The notes under the pieces were generated by a model. That model saw nothing but the letters and a program-made list of their open reading frames with translations, was not told the DNA's origin and searched no databases. From positions 16,341,476-16,403,475 of the forward strand of contig CM022665.1 in assembly GCA_012295275.1 (NCBI GenBank): a stretch of 62,000 nt of DNA, read 5' to 3'. The position numbers were made by a program, and so were the translations under genes. This stretch comes from Chrysomallon squamiferum (Eukaryota; Mollusca; Gastropoda; Neomphalida; Peltospiridae). Positions 12,516 to 28,380 of this stretch are shown here, piece by piece (position 1 is the stretch's first letter; each line of letters starts with the position of its first letter).

Positions 12516-13849
12516 CAGCATTAATATAACGGGTCCAGGACCATCCAGAACAGACAGTTTTACAAATACAATGTTGTTAAACCAGTGTTTACCAGTGAAA
12601 AGGTTTGTTGTGTCAGCATCATGACGCCTCAGAAGTAATTACAACTGTATGAAGTATTTTCGGTTTGTTTGGGGAAATGGGTGTCAGAAGTAATGACTAA
12701 CAAGATGTACAGATGATCAAAAATAAAACTGCTCCATAAGAGTCTAATATACATATAGTTAGAGAGTGTCATGTGCGTGTGCAATTTACTATAAACTAAA
12801 AACAAAATTTAGGCGATACCGAACCATTTATCAGGCTTCGAAAAATCCAGTAAATACAGAAAGACGTCTTTTAAAAAAAGTTGTTTTTGAATTATGCCCC
12901 CTTTGTTTTAGTTTCAAGTAAAAGTGTTGCTGTGTACAGGTGATTCTCTCACAGTAAGTTATTATTTTTTTCAATTTACTCTATTTCCATTTATTATCAT
13001 CATGTTTAAAAGACTAGCATTAATTTAACTTGCTAGAGAAAGGTGTATTCTACACAGATATTTTAACAATTGAAGTGAATTAATGAAGATCAAACAGACT
13101 CTATTTTAGAAGTGTTTTAAATTTTATTGTTTATATTATATTTAAGTAAAGATTTAGCCTGTACCCAGAAATCCGGACCATCTCCGGTGCCCAGCTTGTC
13201 GGATAAATGGTTCGGTACCTTTATAAAATATTATCTTTTTACAAATTGCTGGAACTATATACAGTATGGTATTTTTTTTTTTTTTTTTTTTTTTTTGTTA
13301 TTAATAAAAGTTAATATTTTATTTTTATTTGTGTTTTTAATTCTGAAATGTTTATAGGTGTATCTATAAATTAATACTGTACACATTGCACTGCAATGTC
13401 GTCCTTTGTGGCTGGTTACTTGTTCCATATTGGTAACACTGTGTACAATAGAATTTTTGTATCTTTAACCATACATCAATAAAGCATAAAAAGCAGCAAT
13501 AAAAACCATGTGTATGTATGTGTCTCTCTGTGCATGTGCAAATATGCCGTAACTTTATGATGTGCCAAACACATGATAGCAAGTATATATGTGTGTGTGT
13601 GTGTTTGTGTGTGTACGTGCGTGCGAACACGACCACTTTTTTCCAACGTATATGTTTCAAGAGTGGATTATTAACCTAATGCATATACCATAGACAGGTA
13701 TTGAATTGTTCATGGTGTACTATTCAATGATCGATATTAAAATACCATAAACAAACACAAATGATGAAATGTATTGATAATGCATTGAGACGTAAAATCA
13801 GAGGTACACACAATAAAAACAAGTACGTATGTGAGAAAATGTAGTCAAA
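12516..13849. other. Intergenic DNA with a small foldback pair
   Basis: After the minisatellite there is an AATAAA at about 12722, usable by the receptor transcript. A short inverted pair follows: GATACCGAACCATTTATC near 12815 and GATAAATGGTTCGGTACC near 13202. The two arms could be the ends of a decayed element of about 400 bp. The remainder is AT-rich with short TG/AC tracts near 13590. No gene is seen. Confidence 0.5.
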
Positions 13850-14490
13850 TGAAATGTGTTCGAAACTGGTTTGCGAATGTCTAGCATCAAAGTCACACAT
13901 CTCCAGTACCTGGTGTAATTTTCCAAATGCAGCTCCTCTGGGTCTCCATATTCACGTCCTGCCATCAGTCCCGTTAAACAGGCATCGGATCAGTGAATGT
14001 GTTTATGTTCCATGCTACTCTACACAAGAAGGTTCTGTTTGTGACTTGGAGTCAGCAGAGGTTTGGCGATAGGTTGCCGTGATCTGATTCCAGCAGCATG
14101 GAGCCTTCCATTGACAGTGCTTGTATTGTAAATATCTGATCGTATGGCCTCCACAGTTATCGGAGGATGGTTGCGTTGCAGAAGGGTGATTGTCTTGCAA
14201 ATCGATCTAAAGCACGGTTTTCTATATTACTGTTTTTATAGGTTGACCTGGCTAGACTGCTTCTTGTCCTGACCTATCGCTGCCTGTTTCCGTACAAATC
14301 TGCTAACAACAGGATTGTTGATATTAAGACTAGAAGCAATCGTCTTGCACAAGTTTTCATCCCTATAATTTGCTTTTTCTGATTCTCTTTCATTCTGGTT
14401 CTAGTCATATTCGATTTATTACTGCTACTAATATCTGCAAGAAACAAAACTGACGCCAAGCTGACTTTCTGTGATTGTGATGTTTGCATG
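13850..14490 (-). pseudogene. Tc1-like transposase relic
   Basis: Minus-strand conceptual translation in shifting frames gives pieces characteristic of Tc1-type transposases. Near 14270 there is an ETGSDRSGQ segment resembling the RYRETGS-x-RPRSGRPR linker. At about 14030-14180 an uninterrupted stretch includes NGRLHAAGIRSRQPIAKPLL and TPSHKQ, matching the second DNA-binding helix region before the catalytic core. Below that, FNGTDGRT and RIWRP-like remnants appear in another frame. Stops and frameshifts are frequent and no complete DDE core remains, so the copy is dead. Confidence 0.6.
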
Positions 14491-16176
14491 TATCAGTAAT
14501 ATTAAAGTTAATTCAGATATCAGTACAGATGTTAGCACTAAACGAGCTGAACACACACATTTCACCGAGAACATGTTTTTTCTGTAATGAAATATTACAT
14601 CAGTTGTTTTTTTCAGATTGAATTAGGTAGTGCTTAACTTTGGCTGAGATGTGTGTGTGTAAATTTGTGTTTGTGTGTGTGTGACAGTTTATAGTTTATC
14701 TTTTTCTGTCTTTTAAATCATACATACATACGTACAAATACAAATGCATGCAATCGTACCTACATACAGACATACATGCATAGATACATTAGGTGTCTAT
14801 GTGTGTCTATGCGTGAATACTTTTATGTGTTTTTAGTGTGTATATGAGTATGTTTGTTTGTTTGTTTGTTTATGTGTATGTGTGTATCACCATGACAAGT
14901 CTGGCGTGGAAGATACCTTAACCGTTTGGCACGTGACAAAACTTCAAAGATCCTCAAGACGAGTTTAAACGAAGTGCCATATTTCTGTATCTACTAAATA
15001 ACATAAAATTTATTTATATGAAATATATATATTAGTCTATATTCTGTGAATAAAAATACGTATAAACAAGAAAGACAAAATAAAGATAATTACCACTACA
15101 AGAGAAACGAGAAAGCCCTGAGTACGTCATTCCGGCAATCGGACATTGTCGTAAAACGTTTCGTTTTCGTCGTCATTCCTCTGTCCTGTCCACCGCCACT
15201 TTTTCTCTTATTAAAATGGCGTCGGCTGAGTAAAGATACCCAGTCCAGGAGACATGTTTTCTCCGATCAAGTTGTAATATGAGTTGCGTTGTTTAATGAA
15301 AGAAAGGAATCTCTGTTAATTAAATACAGCTTTAAAACAGCCAATTAACTTCTGCATGCAGCTTGCTATTCAATAATTTTATAACCATTTAATACTGAAC
15401 TAAAATATATATATATATATATAAGGTTATTCTGTTCTACGGCTTTGTATTTATATTTTATACAAAATTTAGCAGTCATTTCGCTTTAAATATACGTAAG
15501 AAAATCATTGTTTTAGAAATATTATTTAGGTCCCGAAGTGTAAAATAAGAACACAGGAAAATAAAGGTGAATAATGTGATTCATTAAAATAAGGTTTAAT
15601 GTGTGTGTGGGGGGGGAATAATAATAATAATAATAATTAGAACAACAACAATAAACAACAACAACAACAAAACAAATAACACAGATAAATGGTTAACTGA
15701 AATTAATTAAATTGAACAAGGTTAATTAAAGCTTAAAATACACTTCAATAAAAGTTTAAAAATATAATTATTTATTTCAAACATGAAACCAAAAATACAA
15801 AGAAGACAAAAAAGAGGAAAATCGTTGAACCATTTGAATTTAAACTGGTTAAAGAAACTCATTATAAAAGTATCTCAATAAAAGAGTTAAAAATATGGTT
15901 TATTTCAAATGTCAAGAAAAAATACAAATAAAATAAACAAAAGAAAAATTGGTGACTGAATTTAATTAAATTAAAACATGAAACAAAGCTGTTAAAAAAT
16001 ACACTGCAATAAAATAGTTAAAAATATAAAAACAAATATAACTGTGTAAAATCATCCATCTTTGTCATTTATTTATGTTATTTTCTTTAAAATACTAAAA
16101 CGTGATAACACAGAAAACTAATATATTAATAAAAACAAAAAAATTAATTTGCATTCTTTGTATGTTTGTGTATATG

Positions 16177-16231
<55 letters not shown>

Positions 16232-17200
16232 CTATATGTTTGTTAGTTTGTGTATGTTTGTATAATTGTTTTTATATGTTTGTGTACATTTTGTGTTTGT
16301 GTGTTTGTATATGTTTTGGAGCATCTTTGTGTTTGTAGATGTGTTTGTACATAATTGTAAGTCTATTAGTATATGTTTGTTACATGTCTGTATGTTTATT
16401 TGTATACGTTTGTATGTGCTTGAACATATCTATCTGTTCCAATGACAGACAAAAGTTTGTGTGAAATAAATTATGTATTGAAAAATCAGGTGCAATAAAA
16501 GAAATAATCCTAAAGATGCAATAATGAAACAGACATATACACACACTCATAATTAGCATCATAATTAACATCAGAATTAATATAAAAGTTAATACACTTT
16601 AAAATCAGTGTAAAGAGCTGACTAAAATATATATATATATATATTTTTTTTTTTAAATACCTAAGAAAAATATATATGTATTTCTTATAGGTATTTCATT
16701 AACAGTACAGTTTTAAGATAGAGGAAACTAAATCATCACAGTATCTTATTATACAGAACACACAAAATAAATGTAATATTATTTTAATTAAAAATAAAAT
16801 AATTATCTACCTCCTGTAATGAATATCGATTATATTCAGGATTAATAGATGTATGAACGCAATAGATGCACATTAGATTGGTTTGTATGATAATTATGAA
16901 TATTTTTATTTTACACAAAATTAACTGTACTTATAAATGATGACAATCAGTGTTTAGCTACCCGTACTCTTTTCAGCATGTATCAAGCGTTTTCTTTTAG
17001 GCCATGCTTTAATTCATTCCTTTTATTATTGTTAAAGGTGCATTATTGTATATCATCATCATTACCATCATCATCACCATTATCTTAAATATTCTTGTCT
17101 ATATGTATGTATAAAATATTAGCTTAATATACTAATATGCTTTAAATAAAGTTAGATTGATATTAATATTCTGTAAACGAAACAAATATTTCAGTTTAAA
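14491..17200. other. Gene-free AT-rich intergenic DNA
   Basis: Contains (TG)n/(CATA)n stretches at about 14650-14890, a somewhat GC-richer patch with AAATGGCGTC near 15220, CAA/ATA triplets at about 15615-15675 and a long (TG)n tract at about 16180-16230. Two similar A-rich stretches near 15690-16050 share a motif of the form CAATAAAAGTTTAAAAATAT. I see no exon, RNA gene or transposase. Confidence 0.5.
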
Positions 17201-17325
17201 GAGACAAACCCAATCAGAGCTGTGGGAACTGAAAGTGGAACTCGTTAGTAATTAGTGATTATATTTTTATCAAGTAAATAAGTTAGTAAAAACTAGATAC
17301 AGTGAACAGATATCAAGAAAAATAA
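17201..17325 (+). repeat. 125-bp dispersed repeat, copy 2
   Basis: Identical by eye to 8909-9033 over its whole length and in the same orientation, with unrelated flanks. The absence of visible mismatches in an otherwise fast-changing AT-rich region implies a recent copy event, gene conversion or selection. Confidence 0.85.
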
Positions 17326-17788
17326 ATGTGTTTTAGTAACGTACAAACTGTGTATTAACAGTTTTAATATTATACTGATTATTAAATTAGGGTAATATAA
17401 ATTAATCTAATATTCGTTTAATAGTTTTCATATTAAACATTGCAGGCATTGATTATTAAATTAGGGTAATATTAATGAGTTTAATATTCGTTTAAACATT
17501 TTAATATTACACAATGAAGGCAATGGTTATTAAATTAGAATATTATAAATAACTTTACTGATGGTATTATATTTGCAAATGAATGCTATTTCCCTCTCAG
17601 ACAAAATGTATTCATTGTTTAATCCTATATTTTTGCATTTTTGTTTCTCATTTGTGATACTTGTAATATTAAAGTGAATATTGTGCTTTGTATCAGAGTC
17701 TTATGAACTAAGCACTGCAGTTTAAACATTATTATTATTATGCAAGAAAAACAATCTAACTTCTGTTTTCACTGAACGTTTACCTATA

Positions 17789-18050
17789 ATGTTAATATTT
17801 TAAACGTTCTCTCTGCCATCTCTACTTCTAATTCTAAGCTAATGTTATAAACTTTCTCTCAACTATTTCTACTTATAATTTTAGGTTAATGTTTTAAACT
17901 TTCTCTCAACCATTTCTAATTATAATTTTAAGCTAATGTTATAAACTTTCTCTGAACTATTTCTACTTATAATTTTAGGTTAATGTTTTAAACTTTCTCT
18001 CAACCATTTCTATTTATAATTCTAAGTTAATGTTTTAAATTTTCTCTCTA
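17789..18050 (+). repeat. 47-bp minisatellite with acceptor-like units
   Basis: About five imperfect copies of a 47-bp unit, TAATGTTATAAACTTTCTCT followed by CAACTATTTCTACTTATAAT and TTTAGGT. Each unit carries a pyrimidine tract. The last one ends in TTTTCTCTCTAG, a good splice-acceptor-like sequence. Confidence 0.75.
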
Positions 18051-18051
18051 G

Positions 18052-18141
18052 GATGAGTTCAAAAACAAATCATCTCGCAGTGAACGTCCATATCTCTGGT
18101 TACCGCTTCTTAAGAAGGAATACGTAAATATTTTTCAATAA
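18052..18141 (+). CDS. Possible orphan terminal exon
   Basis: After the acceptor-like TTTTCTCTCTAG there is an open stretch of 29 codons ending in TAA, rich in Lys, Arg, Leu and aromatic residues (it contains SRSERPYLWLPLLKKEY). I do not recognise it, and no upstream + strand exon pairs with it in the 6 kb between the receptor stop and here. It may be an alternative 3' exon, part of a decayed gene or chance. Confidence 0.15.
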   Translation, partial: DEFKNKSSRSERPYLWLPLLKKEYVNIFQ

Positions 18142-18239
18142 GATCTTTTCTTTGGATATTACAAAGAATGGAGCTTAGCACATTTCCTGGAAAAGAGAAA
18201 GAAGAAAATACACATAAATAAATGTAACTTACATGTATA

Positions 18240-18241
<2 letters not shown>

Positions 18242-18306
<65 letters not shown>
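18242..18306. repeat. (GT)n microsatellite
   Basis: Uninterrupted GT dinucleotides just downstream of the minus-strand gene's stop codon. Confidence 0.95.
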
Positions 18307-18308
<2 letters not shown>

Positions 18309-18426
18309 TTTTACAATTAACATTAAAATTTTACATTAAATAATAATTCCTTTCAACTCACTATATTACTTGAACATGTACATAGATACAGACATATACT
18401 ATTTCATGATCTATATATACATTCAG

Positions 18427-22307
<3,881 letters not shown>

Positions 22308-23300
22308 CTGTTTTGGTTTGTATAGAATAATATCAAAAATAAGTATTCAGGAACAAAAAGACAATAATAATATCAACAGCAACAATAAGAAGAACAATAA
22401 TAATGAGAAGAAAATTAAATACAAAAGTAATAAGACATGTAATAGTAATATCTGTAATAGTAATATCTACTGTAACTATTATTGCCGCTGCTACTCCTAC
22501 TACCATTATAACTGTACTAACATCATGATTACAATTAAGTTTTGTAACAAAAACAACAAATGTCCAGAGAGAGAGCAAAACTAACAACAAAACTGTAAAT
22601 CAATAAATCGATTATAAACAAAGAATGAATGAACGAAAATTCATACAAGCAAAGAAAACAATTAATTAATTAGTAATTAAATAAATCATTGGACTGAAAT
22701 TTCATAATAACTACGTATCATCAGACAGTATGAAAGTTAACGAAAGAATTTATTTATTTATTTTAACAGCCTTTCATTAACTATGATTATGTACTATAAG
22801 TAATATAACCTATGGCCTTGGTCGTAGGTAATTTTTTAAATAAACAAAGACAGAAATATCAAATACAGAATGAATGAATGAAATAACAAATAAATAAATA
22901 AGTAAATAAATAAATAAATATTTAAAAAATATTTTATAACACAGCAGAGGTTTGACCTAGTAAATCGATCGCATTATGTAGGTTATTTCCTTGTACTAAT
23001 ATAAATGGGAATAAAACAAAATACCTTGAATTATTGAAATATGCTCCAACACAGTTATTTGCAGAACGTATACAAGAAATGGAAGAAAATGAACAAATAA
23101 AAGAAAAAGAAAGATAAAAAGATGTAAGAAAACAGGCGCAAGACGCCCGGTTACGTGAGGCGATCTAGATCACGAGGTACCAGTCTTCTTCCTAGAAATC
23201 AACCAATGTTTCTACTTTCATTTTCAATAAAGTTAATAACTGACAAAAAATATATTATATACATTATATATTAATATACTATAATAATATATTAATAAAC

Positions 23301-23331
<31 letters not shown>

Positions 23332-23554
23332 AATCAATATTTCAACAGTACGTATTATATCTTTGACCTCAATTTTTATCTTAACGTCATGTTTGCCTGT
23401 ATCGATTACAGTTATTTATGTATAATAAAAAGAAAATGTATAATTACCTCCATCTGTTGAATTAATAAGTATCAGTGATCAATAGGGACGTAATGACAAA
23501 AATCAGATGAAAAAAAAAAAAAAAAAAAAAAAAAACAGAACGAAAGAAGTGGCA
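22308..23554. other. Probable 5' intron of the minus CARD-DED gene
   Basis: AT-rich DNA between the first recognised coding exon and the likely promoter. It carries AAT/AAC and TAG-type triplets at about 22355-22520, TAAA repeats near 22890, (ATT)n at about 23302-23330 and an A-run at about 23511-23535. A mini-exon reading ATG GAG followed by GTAATT on the minus strand (23453-23448), after an ACAG acceptor-like site, is conceivable but unproven. Confidence 0.4.
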
Positions 23555-23608
23555 GCCATCTTGGTGCGGGAATGGCTTCTTTTGTTATTACGTGTCATGG
23601 TAACAGCC
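23555..23608 (-). promoter_or_regulatory. Probable promoter core of the minus CARD-DED gene
   Basis: Read on the minus strand, this segment begins GGCTGTTA, passes through an AATAACAAA-like block and ends CACCAAGATGGC, a YY1-type motif typical of animal transcription starts. The same ordered blocks occur on the plus strand at 26133-26191 ahead of the paralogous gene. GTTACCATGAC within it resembles an RFX X-box (GTTRCCATGGYAAC). Surrounding GC content is raised. The start site itself is not determined. Confidence 0.45.
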
Positions 23609-26132
23609 ATGCGCTACAATGCAATGCTTTATATTTGCCGTACATAATAGAAGGCGAGAGAATACGAAAGAAAATATCTCTTTGCGCAGGTAAAATTTTA
23701 TTAATTTAGAAAAACAAATTAAAATAAAATACATCTGACGGCTATCTCAAATACAATTTAAAAACACCTGTAATATTATGCACTGTTGAGTTGTATAAAG
23801 TTTGTCATACACAATTTATTAAAACATTACCCATAATAATTATGCAGAACTGATTGTACTATTTATAATACTGATATAAGATTCACAAATATACTATTGT
23901 CATTATTATTATTATTATTCTATTATTTTTATTATTATTTTTCTTTTTTTTTTTTTTTTTTTTTATTTATTTATTTATTGTTATAGTTACTATTCTTATA
24001 ATAATAATTATTATAACTATAATCATTATCATCATAGTATATTTATGGTTATTAGTATTATTTAGTAGTAGTAGTAGTAGCAACAGTAGTATAAGTAATG
24101 GTAGTAGTAGTATTTAGTCTTATCATTACCATTGCTGCTGATGTTAATTCATATTTTGAGGTTAATATTAATAAAATGAATGAAAGAAAAACGAAAAGTC
24201 TCTCGTACGTTTTAGAAAATAACATAACTGGAAATGCACCTTCATCCTGTAAAATCATCAAATCGGATATGAAAAACAAAAAAAATTATTTGAATCAAAT
24301 AAAGTATAAACGAATTTTCACATAGAAGTTTAATACCTTGAAAACCATTTTATCCGTATTATGTAACATAAATTGAACATATAATTGATAAAATAAGGAT
24401 AATAATAATAATGATGAAAAAGATGAAAAAACTTTACTTTGAATTGCTGAAATATATAATACTCGCAAAGATTTGCGTAAGTATTACTACTTAAAGAAAA
24501 TATTAAAAATGCAGAATAAAAAGTTCTTAATGGGTAGAAATATTTTTGTGTAAAACAACTAGAAATGGCATTTTACTTGAAGACCTCTATAAACGACCTT
24601 TACAACAGTATGAGATGGTTTCCTAGCAATGCATAATAATTAATGAATAAGCTGTTACACTTATCATCCGCCAGTCCTACAGTAAATGAAAAGTTTTAAC
24701 TGGATAGCTTTTTATTTTATTTATTTATAAATTTATTTATTTTAAATCATTAGAAAGCCTTTTATGAAAACATATACAATTATTCACCAGAATAAACTGA
24801 AAAGTAGGCTAAAAACAATTTAATATTAAAGTCAAATTCAAACTGGCTAAAATCCGTAAAATAAGAGTATTTTCAACTTCTTGAGCTCAAAAGAAAATTA
24901 TGAATGCAACTTTTATTGCTTCATTTTTTTTTTTTTTCAAGTTATGTCTCATAATGCACGTTACTCGCTCGTAGTTTCCTCCACAAACCATTACCATCCA
25001 CTTGCTTAGCGAGAATATCGCTGTCGAAGTTTATTCCTTACGAACGAGTAAATTGTCTTTGAACGTGTCCCGTATTTTCCCTGTGATGCCAGTAGAATAA
25101 TATTCATTTCAAAATGAAGAAATGGATTTTTTAAAAAGGTATTCTTGTTCGAGTATTTTTCGCCAAAACAGAGAATTTTCAACAGAGGGGTTTAAGGTAT
25201 GAAACAAAAATTTGTTCGCTTGAATTAAGAAAATCATAATTTTGAAAAGAAAACCATGCTCTTTCAGATGAGACTACGGTTTAGCTTTTTATGCGGATGG
25301 GGAAACCACGAAACGGAAGAAACAGAACCATGGTAGAAAGGCACGACCTGCTGTGTGAATGCGTGAAATGGCATCATTATTCCTCAAAAAGATTAACAAA
25401 ATAAACATCTCACATTTTCATCAAAATAAAAACAAACTTTGCATTGGAAATAGGAATAGTTTCTCTTTATTGTGGTGCATATTATGTTCTTTGAATAATA
25501 GCATATTTGTACCGAGCCGAGGAAAGTCGGCAATTTTCAGCAAGCATTTTGTGCGGGCTGCGATATTTTTTTTTCGTACAAACAGTTTGATATTCGCTCA
25601 TGGGCACTTGCCTTCTTATTTATCTACTTAGTATAATGTAGTCAGTCAGCTGTTCACAATTTGTGAGACAGACACGCCCCCTGGCCTGTCAGAAAGCGTG
25701 CCTGTCGTAGACGTGCTTCACAACAGCTCGCTCTGATTAGCACGTTAAACTTGTCCAGTTCCAGTTCCAGTTCACAATGTCCAACAAAAGGTGTTCGTTT
25801 GAGTAAAATTTCTTTACCTTTCAACAGAACCATATGCCTAGGCCTAGGCCTAGAAGTTCACGAAGATATAGACATAATAATAACACAGCCATAGGCCTAG
25901 TGCATGTATAAATGCACTTCTAAATCATTCCCCTGTAAAGAAAAAATACAGGCCTACGTGACAGAGGAGTAGCCAGTCGGACACACGTTCACATGACGTT
26001 GCAGGTAAGTGATCTGTCCGAGGCGGTAAACGTACACTTATATTTTCGCTAGCACTTCTTATATTTTCTGTCCATAGGACTGACAGTGCAAAATTTTAAA
26101 TTAAATAGGTAAATTTCTGCACTGCGGTGATT
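23609..26132. other. Intergenic interval between two divergent paralogues
   Basis: About 2.5 kb that would serve as a shared regulatory region. It contains ATT/ATTT-type repeats at about 23905-24020 and a TAG tract at about 24063-24115. A GC-richer segment lies at about 25640-26050, with a cluster of the palindrome TAGGCCTA around 25838-25905 and a triple GTTCCA/AGTTCC direct repeat near 25758. No exon was recognised. Confidence 0.5.
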
Positions 26133-26191
26133 GGCTGTTAAAGGAAAACTGACATTAACAAAGTAACAAATCACACCCACACCAAGATGGC
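26133..26191 (+). promoter_or_regulatory. Probable promoter core of the plus CARD-DED gene
   Basis: GGCTGTTA, then CATTAACAAAGTAACAAAT, then CACACCAAGATGGC. The final YY1-type motif and the order of blocks match the inverted copy at 23608-23555, with nearly the same spacing (59 against 54 bp). An ATG lies within the YY1 motif, but the downstream frame is not obviously coding. Confidence 0.45.
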
Positions 26192-27624
26192 CCTTTATTT
26201 TATTTTCCTCGTTTTCTCTCGTTTTTTTCCCCTTTTATTATTAATAATGTGATATTTATTTATCATTAATACTTTAAAGATTCAACTAACGAGGTAATTA
26301 TAAATTTTGTTTTTATTTTACGTAAATACATGATCGAAGCAGACAAACATTGTGTTATGGTATAAAAACAGATCGAATGACAATACTGGTTAAATACTGT
26401 TTCATAATAGTAAGTGTAATTATCATTATTTATTTATTTATTTATTTATGTATTTACTAATTTATTTATTATAAATAATTGTTTATCATCATCATTATTA
26501 TTATTCATGGGTATATATCAACAAACACTGATTAATAATCAGTTGAAAATTACTATCATAATCAAATTCCTCTCAATAAAACGTACTTATTATACTGATA
26601 CGTAGCGTAGCATTATTTGAAGAAGAAAATCTTATATTTACAAGGTTGAAATTTTAGTAAAGAACAACCGTATCTCCAAATCAAAGTTTTATATTCTGTA
26701 TAAAATATAAAATATTTCACAATAAATGTTGGTAACTATTCTTACGTAAAACTTGAAATGAGGAAGTACTTTCTTTGTGAACTTATTTATATAGTATTTC
26801 AAGGATTTATTTTTATTTTTATTTTTATTTTTTTGTTATTTTTATTTTTTTTATTATTGTTCATCTTCTTCTTAATATTATTGTTGTTGTTGTTTCATTT
26901 TATGTTTGTTTTTTTATTTATTTATTGCTCGAGTGATTATTGGAAGATTTTTTTTTTCACTAATTATTTTGTTCATCTGTTTGCCCACGAAGGTAATTAT
27001 CTATTTTTTTTCTTTTGTTTGTCATTCATCTATTTCCTCTTTAATTTATTTATTTATATTCTCTCTTGTTTATTTACAGGATTGTTTTTAATCTTCAGCT
27101 ATTTATCTGTTTATTGTTTCTTTGTTTATTTATTCGTTCGTTAAAAATAATGCTTGTTTGATCTTATAATACTTTTCTGGATAACAGTGAAATTATATAT
27201 AATACTAGAAAACGGTCATATTTAGTAGTAATCCAAAATGTGGTAGTATTGCGTTTTTATCATATATGGACACAATAATTATAATCCATTTTAATCACAA
27301 ATAAAATAATATTGAAAACATCATTAATAATAATAAAATAACTTTAAAAAAATGTTTCGTTAAGTTATGTACTTTTTGATGTGATTAACGTAGTTATTTT
27401 TAAATTTTAATTTAATGCTTAATTGCTAATTAAGATTTTCTCTGTGTGTGTGTGTGATTTAAGAATTTGTTTTCGTTCATTCTCTTTGTAATTTTTAATT
27501 GATTGATTGATTTATTTATTTTTATTTAGTTATGTAGTTATTATTTTTTAAATTCATTTATTGTTTGTTTTTGTTGTTGGCTGGATTCTCTCTCTCTAGC
27601 AGTACTAGTCTTATAAAAGCTATA
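26192..27624. other. AT-rich region, probably 5' intron of the plus CARD-DED gene
   Basis: T-rich DNA with ATTT-type repeats at about 26425-26470, 26800-27130 and 27500-27560. The 128-residue Phe/Leu/Ile frame across 26758-27144 follows the TTT/ATT repeats and shows no domain. The 5' exon expected to end in phase 1 was not located. Confidence 0.45.
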
Positions 27625-28380
27625 GGGTCATTCCATTTCATTTCACCCCCAAAAAAAAAAAAAATTTAAAACCGTCTCAGATTTTTATAAAATGGTAAAT
27701 TTGTTGACTGGGAGAAACAATGGAAGGTAGCATAAAACAGACCATTGGTTTGCAAAACTGTATTTTGGTGGATATTTTGAGATTTTTTTAAACCATTTAA
27801 ACCCTAAATTTAAACTGAATAAATCTTATTAAAATTGGTATTGTTAGAAAGGCAAAATGACAATTTAATCAGAAAAATGGCAAAAAAGGTGTTATTTTGT
27901 TGTTGTGCATTTTTAAATCTATGTTGTGGCTAAACAAAGACATATTACACCCAGGAAACTTTTTTATATGTTTTAGTTAACATGTGGGAATTAAATTTTT
28001 GCAACTGTACCTCAAGGTCTTTTGATCCATACGGTCAATTTCAATTTCATAGCAAAGGTAAAAAGGTCAAGGTTAATAAAGTATTTTCCAAACTGAACAA
28101 AAATGGCAGATTTTGAATCCTTGTCATTTTATTATTTCTATTGTTACCAATTTTATGAAGGTTTGGCCCATTAGTTATTGAGATATGAGGGTTTAACTTT
28201 TTAATGGTAATTTTTTTCAAAAAATTCAAAATATGTTTATATATATCTCCCACCATCACTGGTCTGATTGGGCTAAAATTTCAGATTTTGGTGTGGGATC
28301 CCAGTAGAAGTATACCAAGTTTTATAAAAATCTAAGATGGTCAGGTTTAAACTATTGGGTGATTTGACATGGAATGACCC
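27625..28380. mobile_element. Foldback DNA element, copy 1
   Basis: About 756 bp bounded by GGGTCATTCCATTTCATTTC on the left and the inverse of GGGTCATTCCATGTCAAATC on the right. The similarity of the arms continues inward for roughly 150 bp. The element has no coding capacity. A second copy in opposite orientation lies at 38133-38828. The superfamily is not certain from the sequence and no clear target-site duplication could be read. Confidence 0.75.

Noticed and set aside
15181-15282. GC-richer patch with AAATGGCGTC as a possible gene start
   Set aside because: No coding exon follows on either strand within several kilobases.
23448-23453. Mini-exon ATG GAG with GTAATT donor on the minus strand as the start of the CARD-DED gene
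   Set aside because: Frame-compatible with the 22307 exon, but too short to support without transcript data.
25359-25631. 90-codon plus-strand frame in the divergent intergenic region
   Set aside because: No recognisable domain. It lies upstream of the inferred promoter and has no splice partners.
26758-27144. 128-codon hydrophobic frame that could look like a membrane protein
   Set aside because: Phe/Leu/Ile content comes from TTT/ATT repeats. There is no conserved motif and no splice context.
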